Shown one piece after another: positions 17,752 to 24,667 of a DNA stretch of 33,564 bases; within the stretch, counting starts at the first letter, position 1; each line of letters begins with the position of its first letter. The notes under the pieces were generated by a model, which saw only the letters and a program-made list of their open reading frames with translations, did no database searches and was not told the DNA's origin. Source of the stretch: an uncultured Eubacterium sp. (GTDB lineage Bacteria; Bacillota; Clostridia; Lachnospirales; Lachnospiraceae); NCBI GenBank assembly GCA_900548465.1, contig URKY01000026.1, forward strand, positions 1 through 33,564, given 5' to 3'. Made by a program: the position numbers and the translations under genes.

Positions 17752-18380
17752 CTATAGATGTCCTTTAAAATACGCCTTAATGATTTTCGAATAAATTTGA
17801 TGTGAAATTTCATCAGGAGATAATGAAGCATCTATTTTCCAGAAGGATTTAAACTTCGTGTGATAAAAATAATGCGCTTGCTCTAAATACTCTTTTGTTT
17901 CATACGGTGATAAAGTCGAACGTCTGGCCAATCGTTCAATGCATTTATCCGGTGAGATATCCAAAAATACACTTAAGTCTGTTTTTATCAATTGACTGTA
18001 TATTTCACACAATTCCTTGCTTAACTCTCCTCTTAAATAATGATAACATAATGCCGATTCATAATACCGATCAATAATAGTTAAATCAAACGACTTCTGA
18101 GACCAGGAAATTAAATCATTAGCCTTTTCGCAAAAGATATATGCGCTTAAAATACTTCTTTGTTTGACAATATCTTTAATATTTTTTGAAACAATAAATT
18201 GTTGAGCCTTTTTTTTTGCTATAAATAAATAAGGAAATGAATCTACCTTTTTAAAATGAATTACATTAACTGTTATACCGGTATTTATCATTTTTTTTTT
18301 AATTTTAAACATTGGGTAGTCTTTCCACTACCATCCAATCCAGATAAAGTAATAAAATATCCCATATAAATAATAGACAT
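17752..18380 (-). pseudogene. Thymidylate-kinase-like gene split by an A10 tract (frameshifted or slippage-expressed)
   Basis: From the ATG at 18380 the frame reads a dTMP-kinase P-loop, ITLSGLDGSGKTTQ, then stops at TGA right after a run of ten A (T10 on the plus strand, 18291-18300). The next frame carries the rest of the kinase: TIIDRYYESALCYHYLRG (the DR[YF] motif), FLDISPDKCIERLARR and the lid region RSTLSPYETKEYLEQ. One extra A would join them into about 209 residues, the normal size for thymidylate kinases. The downstream part alone lacks the ATP-binding loop, so it is not a complete enzyme. Transcriptional slippage or -1 frameshifting on the A tract could restore it; decay or an assembly indel are equally possible. 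It is the last gene of the long biosynthetic train. Confidence 0.8.
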
Positions 18381-18730
18381 ACTTCTGTTTGTCCTAAAAT
18401 GCACCTCCCTACCCATATTTATTTACATCTTTTTATTTACTAATTATTCAATATTCATTTTTCTATCTTTGTTCAAAAACTTTCTTCGATCCTGATACAA
18501 GAACTTTCATTCGAAATCACATTTATCCTCTAAAGTGGTACTGGCAACAAGCAAAAAACACTTAGAGTTATGTAAATTCAACACCTTAAAAATATCACAT
18601 TTTCAGTAGATAAACTGCTAAATTCAACTTATTATCTAATAAACAAAAAAGTCTACTTGAAATATATATTGCCAAAAATGCTTATCATGCGATTCTTTTG
18701 CAGACCCTTATAATAAATGCTCTCCACAAA
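18381..18730. other. 350-bp intergenic region upstream of the kinase-like gene
   Basis: AT-rich with no gene seen. On the minus strand a weak TTGCCA (18542-18547) and an ATAAAT (18521-18526) could form a poor promoter for the kinase-like gene, but the spacing is short. A GGGAGG stands too far (over 20 nt) from the ATG at 18380 to be a normal ribosome binding site. Confidence 0.4.
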
Positions 18731-19936
18731 TCAAACAATATTATCAATACATTTAATCCTATTATCAGCATAAAAGGTCCCTCGCATTTCATTTTTTTCT
18801 GTCTTATTATATATTCCATAAAGCATTTTCCCTTTTACACATTTCCGAATTGTGTCTAGCAATATATATTCAAATCCACGGTCAAACACCCTGCAAGACA
18901 ACATAAAATTTTTAATAATGTACTTATCACCTTTTTCTCCTACTACAGCTGCACCAACTATCCCCATATCACCATACTTGTCTTTAGCTTGAAGGATAAA
19001 TACCTTATAATCGCTACCACTAAGAAAACCTAAAATCTCATTCACAGAATAATGCTCTCCAGATAAATTAAACTGGTTTGTTCTAAAAGATAATTCTGAA
19101 ATTCGCTCAGCTTGAGATTCCTCTGCAAACTCACATATACATTCTGTTTGTAATGATTGATTGTATTCATCAACGGATTTATAAATTAATTTTTCTTTTT
19201 CTCGTTCTTTTTGATCATGATACATTTTGGTACGATCTATAGTACTATTATTAAAAGATTTGAATAATGATTGTAAATCGAAAAAGAACTCAGAATCGTA
19301 TTCTTCAACTTTTATTGTCTTAACATCTGGCAAAAAAGCATGAACCAAACCAATTTCATAATCACTATCATCTATAAACACAAAGCTATCTAAAGATAGA
19401 TTCAAGTCCCCAGCAATCTCCTTTATGCTTTCTGCTTTATTTTTTGTACCAATTTTAGCACAAACTATATCTTCTTTTTTTAGAGAAATCTTTAAATCGC
19501 GAAAAGCATTTTGTATATTTTGTGCATTATTTTTACTACATAAGCACAATAAAATGCCATGATTTCTTAATGATGTCAGCTCCTTATGGAATAGGGCAAA
19601 GGCTTCTGGAACATTTATATCTTCTTCACCTGCCACTCCGTTCCAAAGCACATTATCACAATCTAAAATTATAACTTTTCTACTATTGTCTTCAGACTTA
19701 AAATATTTGCTAAGCATCAAATACAGATCATTAAGAGTCAATAATTTCGATAGTATCAAGTCTTCATCGTTTACTTCAATACCAAATGCCATTTCCAAGT
19801 TTACAATAAACTGTACAAACCCCAAAGAATCTAAACCAAGGTCTACAAGAGAGCTATTTTCATCATATTTCTGTAATTCAGTTACTTCAATTTTCAAGGA
19901 ATCAGCTAATAATTTTATTATTTTTCTTTTATTCAC
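18731..19936 (-). CDS. ACP-FkbH fusion: carrier protein plus glyceryl-loading HAD enzyme
   Basis: A 401-residue two-part protein. Residues 1-80 are an acyl carrier protein with the attachment Ser37 in LGLDSLGFV. Residues 87-401 are an FkbH-like enzyme: the HAD nucleophile motif ILDCDNVLWNGVAGEE (Asp92, Asp94), SKNN, a FVFIDDSDYEIGLV motif, then the C-terminal GNAT-like part (SFRTNQFNLSGEHYS; ILQAKDKYGDMGIVG). FkbH proteins take 1,3-bisphosphoglycerate, remove phosphate and load the glyceryl group on an ACP. Fusion to its own ACP implies loading in cis. The start is a GTG at 19936 with AAAGGA about 11 nt upstream. DCDNV replaces the usual DLDNT, but the two key Asp are kept. It follows the PHP gene by 34 nt. 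Confidence 0.9.
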   Translation of the reverse strand: MNKRKIIKLLADSLKIEVTELQKYDENSSLVDLGLDSLGFVQFIVNLEMAFGIEVNDEDLILSKLLTLNDLYLMLSKYFKSEDNSRKVIILDCDNVLWNGVAGEEDINVPEAFALFHKELTSLRNHGILLCLCSKNNAQNIQNAFRDLKISLKKEDIVCAKIGTKNKAESIKEIAGDLNLSLDSFVFIDDSDYEIGLVHAFLPDVKTIKVEEYDSEFFFDLQSLFKSFNNSTIDRTKMYHDQKEREKEKLIYKSVDEYNQSLQTECICEFAEESQAERISELSFRTNQFNLSGEHYSVNEILGFLSGSDYKVFILQAKDKYGDMGIVGAAVVGEKGDKYIIKNFMLSCRVFDRGFEYILLDTIRKCVKGKMLYGIYNKTEKNEMRGTFYADNRIKCIDNIV

Positions 19937-19970
19937 TTAACATACAATCCTTTCTCTGTTACTTATCAAT

Positions 19971-21068
19971 TTATATACACTTTTTAAACAAGTCATATAA
20001 TTTTTGCAATTCTCCGTACTTCATGTCATAGAATTCCATCTGTATATAATACTCATCTGTATCCGTATGTTTATCAGATCCACGCGTAGCAACAAGTGAA
20101 CGCTCTTGCGCAATCTGCTTTATCTTTTGATTAGTATCAATATCACTGTGAGCATTTAATTCAAGTCCACTTATGACACCTTCTAATTGCTCCATCAAAT
20201 AAAGCTTATTAGCATTAGGGTGAGCAAATACATTAACTCCCGAATTCATAAGTGATTCTATAGGTACTTGCCCAAATTCATTAATTGAAAGCGAACCAAT
20301 GGGATCATATTGCGGATAATATGTATCAACAATGCCTACTGGAGCAAGAAGAGGTCTCAGTTTTCTGTAATTATCATTTATATCTTGCTGATGATACTTT
20401 TTGTAAAAACGTATCATTGCACTTTCCACATCATGTCTCCGTGAAATACATAAATCATTCTGATTAAGTTCTATTATTTTATTGTATATATCCCACACAC
20501 CTATTCCATGAGGTCTTAAAATTGAAAATAAATATTCCATTAGATTTGCATAATCGGGTATGGGATTTCTGTGTGTACCTAAATAGAAACGGTATTGTTC
20601 TTCCGAACATCTAATATCATACTTTGAAAAAAAATACTGTAAACACAAATTTTTTTCTATAGATTTAAACCATATATGAATTCTATTATTAAACGCTTCT
20701 CTATTTTGTTTAAGAATACCTATAAATCCTATGTCATTTATGTCATAAAAATATTTTAATATATGGCAACGCTCACAATACTCTGGAAAAGATACGGTAA
20801 ATTCAACTCCCGGAACAATAATTGGTAAAGATGAGTTGTCAAAATAATTATTTTTCATAATTTCCGAGTATGCTCTAATACTATCGTGATCAGCAATTGA
20901 TACAATATCTATATGTTTTTCTTTTGCCTTTTTTAATGCTTGAAGAACTGTTTGTGTTCCATCAGATGAATATAAGGTATGTAAATGTAAGTCAACGCGA
21001 TATGTGTCCCTATGTTCTAATAATTGTTTAATTCTGCTTAAAATCAATTTATTTATTTCACGTGTCAC
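19971..21068 (-). CDS. PHP-domain phosphoesterase, long form
   Basis: A 365-residue PHP protein with YRVDLHLHTLYSSDG at 23-37, IADHDS at 58-63, VPGVEFTVS at 85-93, VFAHPNAN, and TRGSDKHTD near the C-terminus, so all metal-binding motifs are present. It is about 85 residues longer than the PHP protein at 1811-2653, with an insert between the GVEF and AHP motifs. The start is a GTG at 21068 (an ATG two bases upstream would stop at once); AAGG lies about 9 nt before it. It sits between the radical-SAM-like gene and the ACP-FkbH gene in a tight operon. It probably removes phosphate from an intermediate; which one is unknown. Confidence 0.85.
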   Translation of the reverse strand: MTREINKLILSRIKQLLEHRDTYRVDLHLHTLYSSDGTQTVLQALKKAKEKHIDIVSIADHDSIRAYSEIMKNNYFDNSSLPIIVPGVEFTVSFPEYCERCHILKYFYDINDIGFIGILKQNREAFNNRIHIWFKSIEKNLCLQYFFSKYDIRCSEEQYRFYLGTHRNPIPDYANLMEYLFSILRPHGIGVWDIYNKIIELNQNDLCISRRHDVESAMIRFYKKYHQQDINDNYRKLRPLLAPVGIVDTYYPQYDPIGSLSINEFGQVPIESLMNSGVNVFAHPNANKLYLMEQLEGVISGLELNAHSDIDTNQKIKQIAQERSLVATRGSDKHTDTDEYYIQMEFYDMKYGELQKLYDLFKKCI

Positions 21069-21081
21069 ATCGATACCTTCT

Positions 21082-22170
21082 TTAAATCCTTATACCTGGT
21101 AATGGCTTGTTTTGATACTGAGTATAAAAAAGCCCTCTATAATTTTCCCATATGCGAGGTGTATAATTATTAGTTTTGAAACAATCTTCTATTATTTGCC
21201 TTGCTTGTAAATAATATTCAATATTTTTAGCTGCTTCCACTCTCTCCTTTTCATGATCCGAAACATAATTTTGCATTATTTGAAAAACAGGTAGACGATT
21301 AACTTTGTTTGATAAATTCTGAATACCACTTTTCATATCTTCAAGTTCATCCAACCCAACAATATATAAATAGTTTGTGCTAAAATTATATCTTAAAGCG
21401 CGCGCCAGTACCTCCTTTATTTCTTCTATACTCAAGCTCGCCTTTTCTTTACGCATACGCCTTTCTCGATTAGTAAAACATTCCACTGTTAAAGACAATG
21501 AAAATGAACGTATCTGTTCAGATAATATTCTCATCGCCTTTTCAGAACGAATTTGAGAACCAATATATCTAATTCTCTTGTTAAAACCAAACTGTTGAAA
21601 CACTCGATACACTGATAGAATATGTTCTATTAAACGTTCTTCACTAGCAAAGCATCCCGTACAAATAGTTAAACGGACTAAATTCTCTAAATTAGCCATT
21701 CCATTATTCTTCATAAATTGCTCTATATATTCATATATTTTTTCGTCACTACTCATATCAAAGCCATCATCTGCGTCTAATTTGTAAGTACCACAAAATG
21801 TGCATCCAAAGCAGCGACTTCTCATATTCGAATTTAAGGTTAGCTCTGTCCGATTTCTCCTGAAATAAGTAGAATCACAAGTATCCTTTTCAATATCAAA
21901 TACTATCCCAATAACTTCTGATCCCAAATATAATTTGTTATGATGAAGAGTAAAAGGAGACAAAAATGTATTTACACATACCGCGACATAAAATGCTCCT
22001 TTACAAGTTAATAGCTTCAATTTAAATCGCAACCGATTATCAGGTACTTCTGCATGAATACCATATCTATTCAGTGCAATTAATAGTACGTCTGTTACAG
22101 GTATTGCATATTTTTTTGCAAGACTACAGACCTCTTCCATTGTTAAAGCAATACTTTTATTATCTGACAT
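21082..22170 (-). CDS. Radical-SAM-like enzyme with a compact CX2CX2C cluster motif
   Basis: A 362-residue protein. Three cysteines at 120, 123 and 126 (RCFGCTFCGTY) form CX2CX2C instead of the canonical CX3CX2C. After it come beta-alpha repeats typical of a radical SAM barrel: LVRLTICTGCFASEERLIEH, RIRYIGSQI, LTVECFTNRERRM and YLYIVGLDELEDMKSGI. About 115 unassigned residues precede the motif. The start has GGAGGG about 7-8 nt upstream. It is packed 3 nt after the DisA-like gene and 13 nt before the PHP gene. I infer a SAM radical reaction on the pathway intermediate, but the altered motif means cluster binding should be tested. The family within the superfamily is not recognised. Confidence 0.65.
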   Translation of the reverse strand: MSDNKSIALTMEEVCSLAKKYAIPVTDVLLIALNRYGIHAEVPDNRLRFKLKLLTCKGAFYVAVCVNTFLSPFTLHHNKLYLGSEVIGIVFDIEKDTCDSTYFRRNRTELTLNSNMRSRCFGCTFCGTYKLDADDGFDMSSDEKIYEYIEQFMKNNGMANLENLVRLTICTGCFASEERLIEHILSVYRVFQQFGFNKRIRYIGSQIRSEKAMRILSEQIRSFSLSLTVECFTNRERRMRKEKASLSIEEIKEVLARALRYNFSTNYLYIVGLDELEDMKSGIQNLSNKVNRLPVFQIMQNYVSDHEKERVEAAKNIEYYLQARQIIEDCFKTNNYTPRIWENYRGLFYTQYQNKPLPGIRI

Positions 22171-22173
22171 CTG

Positions 22174-22632
22174 TTATCCCTCCAATTCTTCTAAATTTAC
22201 ATAACTCCCATTTCTTAATATATAAATGTCTCGCCCAGAACTAATTACACCAATACATATTACCCCATCCAAAACAGAGCCACATATTGAGCTATGTAAA
22301 CGAACCCCATGTTTCAAATTTGGCTGAAATCTCTTAACTATAGGTGGCACAAAATACTGCGCAACATGTGTTAAATTTCCTTTACTATCAATCATATCAA
22401 AACCATCATGTAAATCATTATGATAATCCGAAACATCAATTAAATAATTAACGATTCTTTCATCTTTTATATTATAGTTTTTGCATTTATTATTAGGGCG
22501 CAAATCACAATGACAATTACTGTCAAAAACCCTTTCATCATATACAACAATACCTATGCCGCTAAAATTTTCCGTGCAATTATCACTTATACGTTTCAAC
22601 AAACTATACATATCTAATATTATCTTATCCAT
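22174..22632 (-). CDS. Divergent DisA_N/DAC-like protein
   Basis: A 152-residue protein about the size of a diadenylate-cyclase (DAC/DisA_N) domain. It shows LHDGFDMIDSKGNLTHVAQYF (DGF at 76-78, compare the DGA motif) and HGVRLHSSICGSVLDGVICIGV (109-115, compare GTRHRAA). It ends in IYILRNGSY, like the strand after SEE in DAC domains. The second Arg of the RHR motif is replaced, so cyclic-di-AMP synthesis is doubtful. A CXC...C cluster at 40-50 (NCHCDLRPNNKC) is extra. AAAGGAG precedes the ATG. The tight operon position suggests a pathway role, perhaps nucleotide binding or transfer. Assignment is by motif order only. Confidence 0.5.
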   Translation of the reverse strand: MDKIILDMYSLLKRISDNCTENFSGIGIVVYDERVFDSNCHCDLRPNNKCKNYNIKDERIVNYLIDVSDYHNDLHDGFDMIDSKGNLTHVAQYFVPPIVKRFQPNLKHGVRLHSSICGSVLDGVICIGVISSGRDIYILRNGSYVNLEELEG

Positions 22633-22650
22633 TTATATTACTCCTTTGCT

Positions 22651-23964
22651 CTATTCATTAATTAATTCTAAAATATAATGAAGTATCTCTTCCATTTCAT
22701 CTGCCTTTTTTATTTTTTCACGTATCTGTTTTATGTTCTCTTGGTATACTTGTTTACTTAACGCTTCTTTAATAAGTAAAGTTATATCTTCTGAAGCAAT
22801 ATAAGATTCACCTTTATTAAAAATCCTTTGCCGAAAAGTTTTCTTTAATACCAAACTTCGTAATCCTATCCTATGATAGGCAACTCTGGCAGCATTTCCG
22901 CGCTGATCATAACTACAGGGGAATACAATCATTGGCACACCTGCTTCGATACACTCTTTTATTGTTCCATGTCCTCCATGTGTTAATACCAAATCCGCAT
23001 ATTGCAATATTTCACGTTGTGGCGCAAAATCAAAAATCGTAACATTTAACGGAAGATTTTCTAAACATATTTTTTCTTTGCTAATACCTCCAAGACTTAT
23101 TATCAGGTGCCACTGAGGATTTTTACAAAAACTCTTAATAACGGCGTTGACAAATGAGGCGCCATTTTTATACCTCGATGCCATAGTCCCTAAAGAACAA
23201 TATATCAACGTCTTTGATACAGGAAAATTCATACTTGTCCACGAATATTTCTTTTCAAGGCATAAGCCTGTATATCGCGCGCTGTTATGAGAATTAAACT
23301 CTAAATAATTTGTTCCGAAAATAAATATTGGAACGTTAGGGAATATGCCATCTATACCAAACCTCCACTTCCATTTTTCTTTCTTTGATAATTGCCGTAG
23401 TTGTACCCATGGGTAGTGCTTTAATTGTATAAGAAAGCTTTGCTTAAAAATTTTTCTGATAAATCTCCTTCCCCATAAACACAAACATATTAATTTACTC
23501 AAAATCTTATCTGACGGAATATATCCGCATGTTGTTGGTGGATTATAACATGTTATTCCAGTTGCACCCATGTTTAAACTATAAAAAAGTATTTTTAGAT
23601 GTAGTAATTTTGCCGGTAAAAAATATACTAAAAACCGCGAAATCCCCATAAAAATCATATCTGCTCGGTTTTCGATAAAGGCCTTGCTTACTTCAGCATG
23701 AATTTCACGATATATATCCTCCAGCTTAGAAAACTCCTCCTTCCGTTTTAAATCCTGCAAAAGTTTTTCATTATAGCTGTGTATAGATATATATGCAAAA
23801 TTCTTTTCTATTACATTCTCTTTCAATTCTTCAGGTCCTACATAGATAATATTTATGTTCTTTTTTTCTAGTCTTTTTGCTAATTCAAATGTCGGAACAA
23901 CATGACTTATAAATGGATTTAAACAGATCATAACGGTTTTCATCTTTACTTGTATTCCTTTCAT
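22651..23964 (-). CDS. GT1-family (MGT/UGT-like) glycosyltransferase
   Basis: Up to 437 residues. The N-terminal domain begins MKTVMICLNPFISHVVPTFE, the acceptor side of GT-B enzymes. The C-terminal donor-binding domain has LIYCSLGTMASRY, FDFAPQREILQYADLVLTHGG and GHGTIKECIEAGVPMIVFPCSYDQ, which match the UDP/dTDP-sugar site of macrolide-type glycosyltransferases. An internal ATG at 23943 with AAGGA about 12 nt upstream is an alternative start; the ATG at 23964 has GGGAG only 2 nt away. It lies between the HAD and DisA-like genes. It probably attaches a sugar to the core of the product; the donor cannot be read from the sequence. Confidence 0.9.
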   Translation of the reverse strand: MKGIQVKMKTVMICLNPFISHVVPTFELAKRLEKKNINIIYVGPEELKENVIEKNFAYISIHSYNEKLLQDLKRKEEFSKLEDIYREIHAEVSKAFIENRADMIFMGISRFLVYFLPAKLLHLKILFYSLNMGATGITCYNPPTTCGYIPSDKILSKLICLCLWGRRFIRKIFKQSFLIQLKHYPWVQLRQLSKKEKWKWRFGIDGIFPNVPIFIFGTNYLEFNSHNSARYTGLCLEKKYSWTSMNFPVSKTLIYCSLGTMASRYKNGASFVNAVIKSFCKNPQWHLIISLGGISKEKICLENLPLNVTIFDFAPQREILQYADLVLTHGGHGTIKECIEAGVPMIVFPCSYDQRGNAARVAYHRIGLRSLVLKKTFRQRIFNKGESYIASEDITLLIKEALSKQVYQENIKQIREKIKKADEMEEILHYILELINE

Positions 23965-24013
23965 TTCTCCCAGGTAGAACTATAATATATTTCCAAATAG
24001 GATATATTAATTT

Positions 24014-24667
24014 TTAATTATTCAAATTTTCCAAAACTAGCGGCAGTTGCAATAAGCTATTAATAATACTATAGAATTTGAATCCATCTACTTTCACCCC
24101 GTCAATAGCTACAGATCGATTTAGGTACACTGCTTGCCAATTTGCACATAGAGCACCTATAACATCTCCTTCCAATGAGTCGCCCACATGTATAATCTCT
24201 GTGGAAGAAATTCCTAGTAATGATTGTACCTTTTGGAAAATTTGAGGCCTTGGCTTAGCAACTCCAACATCACAGGAGTATATCTCTGCCTCAAAAAAAG
24301 ATCCCAAATTATACGTAGAAAGATACGTGAAATTACAATATGGTTTATTTGATATGCAAACCAATCTATAACCCTTAGCCTTCAATTTTGATAATGTAGG
24401 TAACACATCTTCATATATGCCATTATATTTTTTTTCTGAATAATAGTTTTCTATTAAACATAAAACTTTCTCTTGATTATCTTCACCAAGGGCGGCACAA
24501 AACTCTGACAAAGATATTCGTCTTTCTAAAAAATGACTACGATAAAATGGCTTCATTATCATGTACGATACTTTTAGATTATCTGCTATATACTTGCACA
24601 AACCACTATTTTGTATAACTGGTTTAATTAACGTCTTACCCAAATCAAAACTCACCACTTTTATCAT
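24014..24667 (-). CDS. HAD-superfamily hydrolase with DxG instead of DxD
   Basis: A 217-residue HAD protein with a helical cap. Motif I reads VSFDLGKTL, so the nucleophile Asp8 is present but the general acid/base Asp two residues on is Gly10. Motif II is CISNK, motif III VAKPRPQIF and motif IV HVGDSLEGDVIGA. Phosphatases in this superfamily need the second Asp; phosphonatases and haloacid dehalogenases lack it. The chemistry may therefore be C-P, C-halogen or another C-X cleavage, or the protein may be a weak phosphatase. The start has AAAGG about 10 nt upstream, and the gene overlaps the phosphoketolase-like gene by 23 nt, suggesting coupled expression. Confidence 0.85.
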   Translation of the reverse strand: MIKVVSFDLGKTLIKPVIQNSGLCKYIADNLKVSYMIMKPFYRSHFLERRISLSEFCAALGEDNQEKVLCLIENYYSEKKYNGIYEDVLPTLSKLKAKGYRLVCISNKPYCNFTYLSTYNLGSFFEAEIYSCDVGVAKPRPQIFQKVQSLLGISSTEIIHVGDSLEGDVIGALCANWQAVYLNRSVAIDGVKVDGFKFYSIINSLLQLPLVLENLNN

